Program-made: the position numbers and the translations under genes
NCBI GenBank assembly: GCA_023269695.1
Contig: JAHFPS010000004.1
Location: 1 to 60,546 of the forward strand
Direction: 5' to 3'
DNA from: Rickettsia sp.
GTDB lineage: Bacteria; Pseudomonadota; Alphaproteobacteria; Rickettsiales; Rickettsiaceae
DNA length: 60,546 nt
Shown: one piece after another, positions 19,488 to 29,611 of the stretch
Position numbering within the stretch: the stretch's first letter is position 1
How the letters are laid out: each line of letters opens with the position of its first letter
Notes under the pieces: generated by a model
Told to the model about the DNA's origin: nothing
What the model saw: only the letters and a program-made list of their open reading frames with translations
Databases searched by the model: none

Positions 19488-19970
19488 TTACACGGGTTTA
19501 CGGGGTTTCCGAAATTTATCCAAAACTATTATATTATCTGCTGAATTAGATTTACTACTAGAATCAACAGCCCCCTTAATTGTTTCTCTTTTTTTTGCGT
19601 CCGATAATTGATTAGATTTGATTGCTTCTGGCTTAAATTTTAGGCTATAACCATTATTAGGATCAACAAAGCTGATCAGAGAATCAAATGGTATATTGAT
19701 CATTTCTTTGATACCATCAAAACTAACCGTTACAGAAAAACCATTGACCCCTACAGTTAAATCTTCAAATTGATATTGCATTACTATAGTTATTTCTTTT
19801 GGGTAGCGTTCTTTTATCCTAGAAGATAAGACTACAGCAGGATTGTCAGTTCTATAAGAAATATACAAGATTTGATTCATCTGCAACTTATCCGCACGAA
19901 TTCTTGCAAGAATCTTTCTTACAAATTCCAACATACATTCATTAAGAAATTGTTGATACGAGCTGTTCAT
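19488..19970 (-). CDS. sspB: ClpXP adaptor SspB (alphaproteobacterial type)
   Basis: Delivers ssrA-tagged polypeptides to the ClpXP protease. The 160 residues contain the SspB fold: a helical N-terminus, IRERYPKEITIVMQYQFED-like strands (here IKERYPKEITIVMQYQF), then VSFDGIKEMINIPFDSLISFVDP. A charged, disordered linker ends in a basic tail (LDKFRKPRKPV) where ClpX-binding peptides usually lie. The tmRNA gene is about 600 bases away on the same strand, so tag production and tag delivery are neighbours here. Confidence 0.88.
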   Translation of the reverse strand: MNSSYQQFLNECMLEFVRKILARIRADKLQMNQILYISYRTDNPAVVLSSRIKERYPKEITIVMQYQFEDLTVGVNGFSVTVSFDGIKEMINIPFDSLISFVDPNNGYSLKFKPEAIKSNQLSDAKKRETIKGAVDSSSKSNSADNIIVLDKFRKPRKPV

Positions 19971-19997
19971 AGTTATAAAATAAATAAAATAAAGTAA

Positions 19998-20490
19998 TAT
20001 AGCTAACCCGTTATATGTTCTAGATAGCTCCTACGTCATTGCGAGGAGCTACTTTAGTAGCGACGAAGCAATCCATTTTTGTGTCATCCCTGCGAAAGCA
20101 GGGATCTAGATTCCCGCCTACGCGGGAATGACATCTTACAATTGCTTCGTCGGCTCACGCCTCCTCGCAATGACGCCTGGGGTCTCTAGAACTTATTCTG
20201 GTTAGCTATAGTAAAATTAAACCTAGACATATGATGTCCTCTTTCATTCCCATCTTTCCATCGCGACCCCTTGTCATTCCTACTTTCCCTTGTCATTCCC
20301 GCGTAGGCGGGAATCTGTAATACCTCAGGGATTTTTAAACATTCTCAGATCCCGCACTGAAGCAGAGATCTAGATTCCCGCCGTTGCTAAGAATGACAAC
20401 TTACAATTGCATCACCGCTCCTCGCTAATAGACGGTGGTACCCTTAACAAAATATTTGTGGGTAATAATAAGACACTGAAGCAAGGATAA
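19998..20490. repeat. Composite repeat plus partial copies between sspB and ssrA
   Basis: 19998-20215 is a full composite element (AGCTAACCCG, GTCATTGCGAGGAGC, GGGATCTAGATTCCCGCC, reverse arm, GGTTAGCTAT). From 20240 to 20430 there are scrambled partial copies (CATTCCCGCGTAGGCGGG, GATCTAGATTCCCGCC, CTCCTCGCTAATAGACGG). About 20440-20490 resembles the reverse complement of the sequence before queD. No gene is visible from 19971 to the tmRNA gene. Confidence 0.83.
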
Positions 20491-20589
20491 CAGCTTTTTA
20501 CAGGGATGACACATAAATTTACTAGGAAAATTATATAATCTTCTATGCTTAAACTACCGATTAATCCAATATAATTACTATAGCGGGGC

Positions 20590-20860
20590 TTTTTCTGTTG
20601 CCCGGTTAAGCCCCCAACCGCGTAGGACTAGGCAGCTAGTGCTGCACTTCCTACGAAACGTTCATTATCATTTGCGTTTCTTTTTTTAACCCAATGACAC
20701 AAGGTCCGGCGGAATTATACCGAGTAAAGATAATTTTTTTATTAAGCACGTCGATCCTATTTCGCCCCCATAAAGTTTTGCTCACAAAGTATCATAACTT
20801 TCTGGTGGAAGCGCCGGGTACCGCCCCCGGGTCCGCAACCTCTATTCTAAATCACGTTTA
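20590..20860 (-). ncRNA. ssrA: Two-piece (circularly permuted) tmRNA
   Basis: Ribosome-rescue RNA. Read on the minus strand, the acceptor part comes first and ends in CGCTTCCACCA at 20803. After a 33-base spacer (20770-20802) the coding part starts with GGGGGCG at 20769. GGGGGCG pairs over seven bases with CGCTTCC to close the tRNA-like acceptor stem, and CCGGG/CCCGG forms the T arm. This permuted order is typical of alphaproteobacteria. The tag frame (20675-20628) reads ANDNERFVGSAALAA then TAG, ending in the ALAA degron seen by ClpXP. Outer ends are approximate; the RNA is processed into two chains. Confidence 0.95.
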
Positions 20861-20889
20861 TTACCATATCTACAAAAAGTAGCAATTGT

Positions 20890-20930
20890 ATGATACATCA
20901 ATTATAACAAGATGTAAAGGCTAATTTCAA
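20890..20930 (-). promoter_or_regulatory. Likely ssrA promoter (two overlapping sigma-70 candidates)
   Basis: On the minus strand TTTACA (20918-20913) is followed after 17 bases by TATCAT (20895-20890). Overlapping it, TTGAAA (20930-20925) is followed after 18 bases by a perfect TATAAT (20906-20901). Either would start transcription just upstream of the acceptor part of tmRNA. Confidence 0.65.
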
Positions 20931-20954
20931 CCAGGACTTAATAGTTAGATTTTT

Positions 20955-21175
20955 ATAGCTAACCCGAATAAGTTCTTGGTATTATTATAAGTTCCTCTAC
21001 GTCATTGCGAGGAGGTGTAAGCCGACGAGGCAATCGATTTTGTGTCATCCCTGCGAAGTAGAAGATCTAGATTCCCGCCTACGCGGGAATGACATCTTAC
21101 AATTGCTTCGTCGCCACTAAAGTAGCTTCTCGCAATGACATAGAGGCTATCTAGAACATTGACGGGTTAGCTATA
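20955..21175. repeat. Composite palindromic repeat between ssrA and rhlE
   Basis: Bounded by ATAGCTAACCCGAATAAG and GGGTTAGCTATATA, with GTCATTGCGAGGAGG and CTTCTCGCAATGACA arms and a GATCTAGATTCCCGCC core. The outermost pair continues inward as GTTCTTGG / TCTAGAAC-like sequence. It occupies nearly the whole gap. Confidence 0.87.
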
Positions 21176-21211
21176 TAACTCTATTTATTAACACTAATTG
21201 GTATGAGTATA

Positions 21212-22444
21212 CTAGGACGCTTTGCTATTTCTAGAACGACCAGTATAAGGTTTCTTATCGTTATTATTACGAGGAAAATAACTTTTTTTACCATTATTGT
21301 TATTGTTGCTATTATTACCATTAAATGGTCTTCTACGATTCTTACTTCCTGTCATTTCTTCTCTTGAAGTACTCTCACCTTGATTCATTAGACGATCAAT
21401 AGCTTTCCACCTAATGTTATCTTCTGGAGAAATGAAGGATAATGCACAACCTGAAAGACCTGCTCTACCAGTTCTACCTATTCTATGCAAATAATCTTCT
21501 GGAGACATTGGTAAGTCATAATTGATAACATGCTGTGTATGAGGTATGTCCAAGCCACGAGCTGCAACATCTGTTGCCACCATAATTCTATGACGAGAAG
21601 AGCGAAACGATGCAATTACATGATCCCGTCTACCTTGTGTTAAATCACCATGGATAGCTTCAGCCTTGTGGTCTTCAAATTTTAACATTTTTGCCAGCTG
21701 ATCAGCGCCACGCTTAGTTTTTACAAAAATAATTATAGAACCATCTCGTTGATTTAATTGCTTTATAAGCTCAGGGAATTTCTCTTTATCAGAAACACGC
21801 AAAGTTTCTTGTTTTATTTGAGAAGCAGCCTGAGTAGTTGAGCCAACAATAATACGTTTAGGGTTAATCACATATTTTTGCGATAGTGCAATAATATGTT
21901 TTGGCATAGTAGCAGAAAACATTAAAACCTGTCGTTTTTCAGGTATATATTTATTTATTTCTTCCAACTGTTCTTTCATACCCATATCAAGCATTCTGTC
22001 CATTTCATCAAGCACCACCAATTGGACAGTATTTAATTTTAAGGTACCACGCAGTAAATGATCTATAATACGCCCCGGTGTTCCAATTACAACTTTAGGA
22101 TTTGCTTTTAGTTGCATAAATTGTTTATGCATTGGTTCACCGCCTATTAAAACCGCACTGGGAAGCTTAATTTGAGTAGTTACATTAGTCAAAGTAGTAC
22201 GTACTTGACTAGCTAATTCCCTAGTTGGCACAAGTACCAAAGCCATTGATTTAGTTTGTATGAAAGAATTGACGATTGGTAGTAAATAGGCAAGGGTTTT
22301 ACCCGAACCAGTTTGACTAGAAGCAAGAATATCACTACCTTGCATCGCAATCGGTATAGCCTCTCTTTGGATTTCCGTCGGAGTGGTGATGTTCATCTGT
22401 TCAAGTGATATAATCACTTCATTTGGTAAATTAAAACTTTTCAT
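21212..22444 (-). CDS. rhlE: DEAD-box-family RNA helicase, RhlE-like, with DEMD motif
   Basis: ATP-dependent RNA helicase of ribosome assembly or RNA decay. I choose the ATG at 22444 (MKSFNLP); the upstream TTG adds four residues that look like leader. Motifs in order: Q motif PTEIQREAIP, motif I ASSQTGSGKT, PTRELA, TPGR, motif II DEMD at residues 146-149 (not DEAD), FSATMP, and HRIGRTGRAG in domain 2. The C-terminal tail is Asn/Arg/Lys-rich, which would bind RNA. The usual Ala is replaced by Met in motif II; both acidic residues remain, so ATPase function is expected. Confidence 0.93.
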   Translation of the reverse strand: MKSFNLPNEVIISLEQMNITTPTEIQREAIPIAMQGSDILASSQTGSGKTLAYLLPIVNSFIQTKSMALVLVPTRELASQVRTTLTNVTTQIKLPSAVLIGGEPMHKQFMQLKANPKVVIGTPGRIIDHLLRGTLKLNTVQLVVLDEMDRMLDMGMKEQLEEINKYIPEKRQVLMFSATMPKHIIALSQKYVINPKRIIVGSTTQAASQIKQETLRVSDKEKFPELIKQLNQRDGSIIIFVKTKRGADQLAKMLKFEDHKAEAIHGDLTQGRRDHVIASFRSSRHRIMVATDVAARGLDIPHTQHVINYDLPMSPEDYLHRIGRTGRAGLSGCALSFISPEDNIRWKAIDRLMNQGESTSREEMTGSKNRRRPFNGNNSNNNNNGKKSYFPRNNNDKKPYTGRSRNSKAS

Positions 22445-22483
22445 TATTAAATCCAATATTATTTATCGTAAATTAAAAATACT

Positions 22484-22925
22484 CAAATGCTTTAAGGAAT
22501 TGGAAGGCAAACTGTAATTAGACTCTTTTGCTTTAAATAATTATTTTTGAGAATGAGAAGCACGTATCCACCTATAAGGTAGATGAGCATGCGAATCACT
22601 GATATTTTCAAAAAAACAATTCTTCAAAGCAAAAGAATATATTCCAACTCTTCAAAGCATCTGAGCAAACATATATTCTATACCTTAAAAAAAGAATAAG
22701 TTTATGATTAAGTTGTTATAAAGCGGGTTATTAATTATTGTATAGTAAAAGCGGCTGTAATTATAAATACGACAAAAAAGATAGCACTCCTGCTCATCTT
22801 TAATGCATATATACTCTTTTGCTTTGAAAAATATGTTTTTTGAAAATATCAGGAACTCACGTACGTTGTACTCGCTCTCCCATCATTTTCAAATCCATTT
22901 CCCCAAATCATTCGAGTATATTTAA
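22484..22925. repeat. Two palindromic elements of a CTGATATTTTCAAAA family
   Basis: The 630-base gap before the cold-shock gene holds two related imperfect palindromes in opposite orientation, about 22484-22640 and 22808-22925. They share TACTC(A/G)AATG outer ends, a TTCAAAGCAAAAGA / TCTTTTGCTTTGAA arm and an inner CTGATATTTTCAAAAA block. A truncated third copy lies near 46925-47085. Between and around them the sequence is AT-rich with no gene I can see. Confidence 0.7.
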
Positions 22926-23077
22926 ATAGCCAAATAAAATTACAACTCTACTTACAGTGAACACTGAATTACAAAAGATAATGCACAAAGTGTATAAAAA
23001 GATGATACTACCCAAAATTCACTAGTTTAATAACCACTCATAAATTTTGAGTAGTTGCTTGTAGTTTTAAATAAATA

Positions 23078-23287
23078 TTACTTTATTTGCAGATTAACAG
23101 CAGAAATTTTTCCCTTATTGTCTTCTAGATCAAAGCCTACACTTTGACCTCCATTAAGATTACGGATCCCGGCACGCTCTACAGCTGAGATGTGGACAAA
23201 AACGTCACTCCCACCATCGTCTGGTTGAATAAAACCAAAACCTTTGGTTGTATTAAACCATTTGACCTTACCTACTTTAGTAGTCAT
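23078..23287 (-). CDS. cspA: Cold-shock domain protein (CspA family)
   Basis: A 69-residue single cold-shock domain that binds single-stranded RNA and DNA and melts RNA structure. RNP1 is KGFGFI (residues 15-20) and RNP2 is VFVHI (29-33). The sequence starts [15 protein letters not shown] and is full length. It has a well-formed promoter and a leader of about 110 bases, as often found for cold-shock genes whose mRNA leaders control translation. It is monocistronic. Confidence 0.97.
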   Translation of the reverse strand: MTTKVGKVKWFNTTKGFGFIQPDDGGSDVFVHISAVERAGIRNLNGGQSVGFDLEDNKGKISAVNLQIK

Positions 23288-23404
23288 AAAAACCTTTTAG
23301 TATAGAGTTACTTATCTGAACTTAATTCGCAACTCTTTCGTAGAAATTAAACCAAATACAAGGCTTTCATGCTATTAAAGAGTTAATTATTAAACTCAAT
23401 GAGT

Positions 23405-23433
23405 ATACTACTCTTTTTCTTAATAACTGTCAA
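23405..23433 (-). promoter_or_regulatory. Sigma-70 promoter of the cold-shock gene
   Basis: On the minus strand a perfect TTGACA (23433-23428) is followed after exactly 17 bases by TAGTAT (23410-23405). Transcription would begin near 23398 and give a 5' leader of about 110 bases before the cspA start at 23287. Confidence 0.75.
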
Positions 23434-23567
23434 CAAGGGATAAAAAAATATGCATAGATTTTATATTTTTCTTTAAAGTGATAGACATTTTAACACAGTA
23501 TCCCTATTCATTCAACAATGTGGGAGATATACTAAATATTTAAAAATGATCCAATAAATTCATCTAA

Positions 23568-26500
23568 TCATTTTTCATATTTAGACATTTTAGCAGCTAA
23601 GCGATATTGATTAATTCCATCAACATGAGATTTAATTTCCTTTTTAATAAGCTCTTTTCTTTCTTCTATTTTCTTCAGTACCGTTTTACTATACTCTAAA
23701 GATTGATCATCACCATTTGCTTCAGCTTTCTCACGCATAATATCATAATATTCTTGTCTACGTACATATCTATCGTCATCAATCATTTTTTGCTCAATCT
23801 TATGGGCATTGTCAATCATTTCACGAGTTTGAGTATCTGTTGCTTTCTCTCGCATAAATCTTTCCCCCATTAATACCGAATTTTCTCCTTTATCTTCACC
23901 TTGAGCAAGTGCATCATATACCTGGAAAGCAAGGTTTTTATTGGTTAATTCTTCATAATAATCAACATCTGCTGTTCTACCCTGTAATTCAAGTCTAGCT
24001 AGATATTCAGGAGACGATATATCTTCCTGAACAGCAATAGTTTCTTTATTAATTTTAGTCTTAAGTTTTTGATGTTCCAAAGATCGTTGTTCATCCTTAA
24101 GCGATTCATTATGGGTTCTAAGTCTTGGGTCATTATAATTAAAATCTTCCCATTCAGCTCCAGTCAAGTTACCCTCAAAAGCATCACGTAAATCTTTACC
24201 AACAATAGCAGTCAAAGCCTCCCGTTTTAATCCTTCATAACCTGCATATATTTTCTCCCCTATATTTCTACGCTTCCTATCACGTAACTCTCTTTTTTCA
24301 TCAACACGCTTGTTCATTTCTTGCCAACTTCTGAGAGGGGCTATATTCTTCCCAAATAATCCTACCCCTCTTTTTGACATTTCTTGATGCGAATTCATAT
24401 AAGCTTGCTTGAAATCTTTGGTAAACTTTGCATCACTGGCTAATTCTCGTAAAGTCTTACCATCTTTAGTTTTCATTGACTCATTAAGTTCTTTCTTTTG
24501 CTCTTCGCTAAGAGGATCATATTTTTTACCTTCGCCAAATTTAAGAGATGCTAAATGATCCTTAAGTTCTGAATAACTACCAGTAAATTCTTTAACTACT
24601 GCATCAGGTTTAATAGATTTCATAACCTCGCCAATAGCCCTTTGGTAGTCATTCTCAGCGTCAACATTAACATCTTTATAATCTATACCGTAAGTTCTTT
24701 TTACTTCACTTAAAACACTTGAATTTACTGATTTCGGGTTAAGTGCCTCTTGTGCTACACCCCCCATCATCCATTCTTCATACTTACTAGCAGCAAACAT
24801 ACTTGCCTTCTCAACTCCTTGATCTACCCTTTGTTTGACAGCACCGAAAGCATATTTTGCAGGTCGTTCTATTTGCTGCTGAATAGGGGTAAAAGCAGCT
24901 TGTCCAACTGCTTGTAAATTTGTTAAATTACCTGATGTGCTAGATAAGAATTTAGCACTTGAAACAGCTATATCATTAAATTTACTTAGTAAATAAACAC
25001 ATACAAAAATTAACAATAATCCATCCAGCTGAACAAACTTACCATTAAAAAAGTTGTTAATTCTTGTTAAGTCTTTGACTGGATCTAAAAATGGCAACTC
25101 AATATACCTGTTTTCAGCACACTCATAAGCTAAACATAGTTTGCCATCTGGCGAACCATCAGTTACACGATGATCAACGGGTACTAATATATCAGCTCTT
25201 GTTTTACTAAACTTGTTACCTTTCATTGGAGATGGAAACCACCAATAAAATATCGAGTCGCCAAGACTAGTATCTAGATCTTCATTAATACTACCAAATA
25301 ATTCATTTATCGGACCTAAATTTGGAAAGTCGTACTTACATACACCAAAACCAAGTGAAGAATATATCTCTGTTCTAATAATCATTGAAATAAATGCTAG
25401 ACCAGTAAATAGTATAATCGGTTGTATAGCATAGGAAATCAGCTGTCTTAACCAGTTCTCAAACAATGAGCGTGTGATACCAAATAACATAAAGCAAATG
25501 AATATTGGTGCCATTATGATAATCATCCCAATAATTATTAATGCCGTAAGATATATAATAGTAGCCTTAAATACCATCATGAAGATATAATAAAGGGCAA
25601 TCAGGAATAGAATTATATATATAAACCCTAATGGGTCGATGAACAGTAATGAAAATAGTTTTGCCATAGTTTGTGGGGCAATCATCAAGCCTATAATACT
25701 CCAAGACCCGGGTCCGGTTGCAGCAGTTTGTTTAATTATTTGTAATATTTGCTCCACCCCTTCCACAAAAAACACAAATAAGTAATCATGGAAAAATTGC
25801 CAACTAATAGTAGAACTAAGTAAAGTTGATACTATACTAATTTTTACTATTCTAATTATTAATTCAGTATGTGTAAGATTAACATTGCCAATCAGAAAAG
25901 AAAACCCCGTAAACATAATATACAAAGTCAACAAAGCTGAAACAGATAGACGATACCCTGGTGTTTTAATAATATTCTCGTAAATTGCCCTAACTAGACC
26001 CTTTTCTTTATCGTCACCAAATAACTCAACTTTTATTAATTTTGTTAGAAACTCAATAGGATCTGGTCTAGTGTCATTGACCCCAGATTTAATAACTACA
26101 CGGTACTGACCATTATTATCATCGTAAAATTTATCTAAAATCTTAAAATATAATGGAGATTTATCGTATTTCGTTTTATCAACATCTTTATATTGATAAC
26201 TTATTCCTCCGGCTTTTACTAATTCACCTCTTTTATTAAGATCATAAAGTTCATGACCAACGTGAGGTTCACCAAGATGGGCGGTAATTCCTTTTGGTGT
26301 ACGTTGGGTATCCAATGAAAGATTAGGATTTGTATCACGCTCAGCAATCAATAAATATAGCCCCACTCCATTTTTAAATAAGCATGGTGCATTACTAATT
26401 TTAGCATCCTTACTATTAGTACACATCTTACCATCTATAAATTGGCATACTTGTAATCTCTTACAAAATTCAGATAAAGTATTGGTATTATTTTTCTGAC

Positions 26501-26789
26501 CATACCACGCACTCCAAGCTGATAACTCTGTAGAGTTATTTTTATCTCCTTTAGCAAAATCCCAAGTTTTTACCAATATAGCAAGTGGTTGACCATTTAC
26601 ATTATATCCAGTATCAACCCAAGGAGCTGTTTGATTATCTTGTTGTTGCCCACTTAAGTCTTCTTTTTTATATCTTGAAGAAATTACAAATTTTATAAAG
26701 CCAAAATCATCTGCATCAATGCACCTATCCCCAGTACACCCTGAAAGGCAAAATATAGAAATTAATAAAATAACAAAAATATTCTTCAT
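23568..26789 (-). CDS. virB6: VirB6 paralog, fifth of the tandem set (RvhB6e-type)
   Basis: Giant VirB6/TrbL-family protein of 1073 residues. It opens with a lipoprotein-type signal (LLISIFCLSGC), then about 250 exported residues. The TrbL/VirB6 membrane core follows (about residues 280-620) with LSVSALLTLYIMFTGFSFLIG and IFICFMLFGITRSLFENWL-type segments. The last 400 residues are charged and helical with coiled-coil character (for example ERKELIKKEIKSH). Classical VirB6 is about 300 residues and forms part of the inner-membrane channel. The long flanks are a rickettsial trait and may reach the cell surface or be exported. It is last in the B3-B4-B6 series, 58 bases after B6d. Confidence 0.9.
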   Translation of the reverse strand: MKNIFVILLISIFCLSGCTGDRCIDADDFGFIKFVISSRYKKEDLSGQQQDNQTAPWVDTGYNVNGQPLAILVKTWDFAKGDKNNSTELSAWSAWYGQKNNTNTLSEFCKRLQVCQFIDGKMCTNSKDAKISNAPCLFKNGVGLYLLIAERDTNPNLSLDTQRTPKGITAHLGEPHVGHELYDLNKRGELVKAGGISYQYKDVDKTKYDKSPLYFKILDKFYDDNNGQYRVVIKSGVNDTRPDPIEFLTKLIKVELFGDDKEKGLVRAIYENIIKTPGYRLSVSALLTLYIMFTGFSFLIGNVNLTHTELIIRIVKISIVSTLLSSTISWQFFHDYLFVFFVEGVEQILQIIKQTAATGPGSWSIIGLMIAPQTMAKLFSLLFIDPLGFIYIILFLIALYYIFMMVFKATIIYLTALIIIGMIIIMAPIFICFMLFGITRSLFENWLRQLISYAIQPIILFTGLAFISMIIRTEIYSSLGFGVCKYDFPNLGPINELFGSINEDLDTSLGDSIFYWWFPSPMKGNKFSKTRADILVPVDHRVTDGSPDGKLCLAYECAENRYIELPFLDPVKDLTRINNFFNGKFVQLDGLLLIFVCVYLLSKFNDIAVSSAKFLSSTSGNLTNLQAVGQAAFTPIQQQIERPAKYAFGAVKQRVDQGVEKASMFAASKYEEWMMGGVAQEALNPKSVNSSVLSEVKRTYGIDYKDVNVDAENDYQRAIGEVMKSIKPDAVVKEFTGSYSELKDHLASLKFGEGKKYDPLSEEQKKELNESMKTKDGKTLRELASDAKFTKDFKQAYMNSHQEMSKRGVGLFGKNIAPLRSWQEMNKRVDEKRELRDRKRRNIGEKIYAGYEGLKREALTAIVGKDLRDAFEGNLTGAEWEDFNYNDPRLRTHNESLKDEQRSLEHQKLKTKINKETIAVQEDISSPEYLARLELQGRTADVDYYEELTNKNLAFQVYDALAQGEDKGENSVLMGERFMREKATDTQTREMIDNAHKIEQKMIDDDRYVRRQEYYDIMREKAEANGDDQSLEYSKTVLKKIEERKELIKKEIKSHVDGINQYRLAAKMSKYEK

Positions 26790-26847
26790 TTAGAAAAACC
26801 TAGACTTAAAATAGTAATTACTTTGTTTTATTAGATACACCATCTGC

Positions 26848-29535
26848 TCAACCACCATCTGAATCATGTCTTGAGGCAAATATTTTGCCAGTATATTCTT
26901 TTTTGTTTTCAGGGTCCTTTCCATCCCTTGCTTTATAATTTTGATCTATCACCTTGTCTTTAAATATTCTGGCTGGAGCAAGAGCTACATCCTTAATAGG
27001 TTTTGCTACAGTCCCCATATCCTGCATAATAGATTTTGTAGGATTACTAGGGGCTTGGAAATTGCCTTCCTGCCTTGCAGGTGTTACGTTCGTCAATTGA
27101 GAAACCACTATAGTAACATAATCCACAAGCCCATGAGCCATTAGGCAATAAGCATAGAATAACAAGCTACTGGTAAATATTACCAAAAATGTACCTGTAG
27201 AATTTAATAAAGCGTCTAAATCATTAATTTCTGTAACTGATGGTGTAAAGAAAGGTATCCCAGGTAAAAATGGTAATTCGAAAGAAAAATTAATAGGTAT
27301 ACCCAAATGACTTAGATCTAACCCTATGGCTATTGGGATGAATCTAGCATCCCAACACGCTTTAACCACAATTTTTAAAAGTTGTTCAGACATCACTTGA
27401 TCTATTAATAGAAAAAATATTAATAATATGCTTGGTTGCATCATATAACTAAATAAAGTAGATAACCAGTTATCAAATATACTTTTCGTTTTTTCAAATA
27501 GTACCAAGATTATAAAGAATGGTGCTAAAGATATCATAACTGACAGACCAATATATGCTATAACGTAACCTATGATAACTTCCAAAATAGCTCTAAAATA
27601 AAGTATAAGAGAATAAATAGTTATGATAGCAACAACAATAAGACCATTATGGATTTGTAATAGCTGTATGAATAGTAATAACCAGAATCGACCATTGGTA
27701 TATTTGTCAAATATTGGATCAATAAAACCAAAAATATTAGACTTAGAGCTGGTGAGCCCTACTACATTTGTCATTATATAGTCAGTACCCTTAATAAAAG
27801 CATTAAATAAATAGTCATTGAAAAAGCTCCAACTATTCTCTCCTATTAGGATTACTATCAAAGTTATTTTGATAATCCTCGTTAATAAATCCTTGGCAGT
27901 TATTTGGGTAGCACCTGCTAAAAAGGTTAAAGCATATATCATTACGTAGAGAATTAATGCCGATCTTATAATTCGTTGTAATGTTACGTTTTTAGTTAGT
28001 TTAGTATAGAAATTCATAGTAAAATTATGAAACTCATTGGTAATAGGTATAATTGCTCCTTTATATACAATATCTGAGAACCAAGTACTCCCAGTGTAAT
28101 TAGCATAATTTACATTAATTTTTCCCATTACCTCTTTATTAGGATTTTTGACTCTAACCCATAAATATCCATCTTTGTCAGCATCAATTGAAAAATCTTG
28201 ATTAATTTGTGTACCCACCGTCGATTCAGGTGGTGTTCCACCATCGTTCGTTATAATATATTCAACTTCTATGTTTTTTTGTTGTGCATCACTAATAATC
28301 TTATCACCGTTACCTATTTCTACAATCATAATGTAGCGTCCAAAATGTAAGAAATCAGCACCCAAATCTACATCTGCGGGGTTATTAATATAAGAATTAA
28401 GTGCATTAAGATTAGAAAAGGTAGTCCAATTACTCATTAATGGCTTGTCTAGCTTAGTAAACATACCTCTAATTAACCAATTAGTTGAGAAGTCTAAATT
28501 CCCGGCAATATCAGATTTATAATATAAGAAATTCTTTTTAAAAAATTTAGAATATACAAAACTTTCATCTTCTTTTTTTATGGTCTGATTATTTACCAAT
28601 ATCCTCATCCCTCTCCCTTGATCATAGAAGCACACTGGAGTATTTTTATTATTATTGGCATAATCAGGACAACTTGTAATACCTAAGTTATTCATACGTC
28701 CTATAGAGGTTTGAGTTAATGCCTTACCAATTAATATTAGCTTATCTAAATACTTGGTATTTGCTCCAGTACCTCTACACTCTACACCCTTTCTTGAGGG
28801 ATCAATAGAATCACACAATTTTTCTGCAGTTGAATATAGTATTTTATTATCAAGGTTACTATTGGTATAAAGTGACGGAACTGCCAATATATTATTATCA
28901 AGTTCTTTATTTAACAAATCTTCGTCGGTAAATACACTAAAAAAATCTTCTGCTCTTGCAAGAGTTATGTTTATTACATCACCTTTTTCTACACGAATTT
29001 TCTTTCTATCTTTAGCAAAATTAACATAGTCTACATAATTTTGCATTTTGTCAAATGCCAAACTAGTCCAATCTTTAGTTGGATCAGTTGTACTAAATTT
29101 GGGAAAATCAGTAGCTTTATACTTATTAGTTGAATAATCAAAAGTTTTAATAAATATTTGAGGTTTATCGAACCTTGGATCTATACGGTAAATCACCAAA
29201 TACTTTCTTGGGCTACTTACAGCTCCAGTAGTACTCCACTCAAACTTAATTGCTTTATCTTTTTTGACATAGTTACCAGTAGAATTCCATATATTTGGTT
29301 TTGCAAGGTCTAAAGAAATCCTACCTTCTTGGAAACTATGAAATTTTGGTACTTCTAGGCATAATGAAAATAAAGCATTAAGTTCTCCTAAAGTCGAATT
29401 CATCCAATCAAATTTACTATCATCAGCTTTGACAGGGTGGAAGGCTAAAAGAACTACTAGGACAATGAACATTTGCCCCTTAAGTAGTAAATCTACCAAC
29501 AAAATTAGATACCTAAAATTTCTCATCCTATTCAC
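26848..29535 (-). CDS. virB6: VirB6 paralog, fourth of the tandem set (RvhB6d-type)
   Basis: VirB6/TrbL-family protein of 895 residues. A hydrophobic N-terminal segment ending near PVKADDSK looks like a signal peptide. About 480 exported residues follow before the membrane core (about 520-800), which includes SALILYVMIYALTFLAGA, FIILVLFEKTKSIFDNWL and LMAHGLVDYVTIVVSQL. The extracytoplasmic region contains paired cysteines. The C-terminal tail is short compared with B6a and B6e. The membrane core shares the pattern of its four neighbours, so the set arose by tandem duplication and then diverged in the flanks. Confidence 0.9.
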   Translation of the reverse strand: MNRMRNFRYLILLVDLLLKGQMFIVLVVLLAFHPVKADDSKFDWMNSTLGELNALFSLCLEVPKFHSFQEGRISLDLAKPNIWNSTGNYVKKDKAIKFEWSTTGAVSSPRKYLVIYRIDPRFDKPQIFIKTFDYSTNKYKATDFPKFSTTDPTKDWTSLAFDKMQNYVDYVNFAKDRKKIRVEKGDVINITLARAEDFFSVFTDEDLLNKELDNNILAVPSLYTNSNLDNKILYSTAEKLCDSIDPSRKGVECRGTGANTKYLDKLILIGKALTQTSIGRMNNLGITSCPDYANNNKNTPVCFYDQGRGMRILVNNQTIKKEDESFVYSKFFKKNFLYYKSDIAGNLDFSTNWLIRGMFTKLDKPLMSNWTTFSNLNALNSYINNPADVDLGADFLHFGRYIMIVEIGNGDKIISDAQQKNIEVEYIITNDGGTPPESTVGTQINQDFSIDADKDGYLWVRVKNPNKEVMGKINVNYANYTGSTWFSDIVYKGAIIPITNEFHNFTMNFYTKLTKNVTLQRIIRSALILYVMIYALTFLAGATQITAKDLLTRIIKITLIVILIGENSWSFFNDYLFNAFIKGTDYIMTNVVGLTSSKSNIFGFIDPIFDKYTNGRFWLLLFIQLLQIHNGLIVVAIITIYSLILYFRAILEVIIGYVIAYIGLSVMISLAPFFIILVLFEKTKSIFDNWLSTLFSYMMQPSILLIFFLLIDQVMSEQLLKIVVKACWDARFIPIAIGLDLSHLGIPINFSFELPFLPGIPFFTPSVTEINDLDALLNSTGTFLVIFTSSLLFYAYCLMAHGLVDYVTIVVSQLTNVTPARQEGNFQAPSNPTKSIMQDMGTVAKPIKDVALAPARIFKDKVIDQNYKARDGKDPENKKEYTGKIFASRHDSDGG

Positions 29536-29611
29536 TTAATTAATTTGGATCCGTATTAGCAGTACTTTCACTATCCATCCTTCTTACCATCACTACTGCA
29601 GATTCTAATCC

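Noticed and set aside
20694..20882. A 62-codon frame on the plus strand over the tmRNA
   Set aside because: It is antisense to the tmRNA gene, whose acceptor stem and tag frame are clear.
1806..21175. Regularly recurring repeats as a CRISPR array
   Set aside because: The repeats are large palindromes in separate intergenic gaps, without short uniform spacers and without cas genes.
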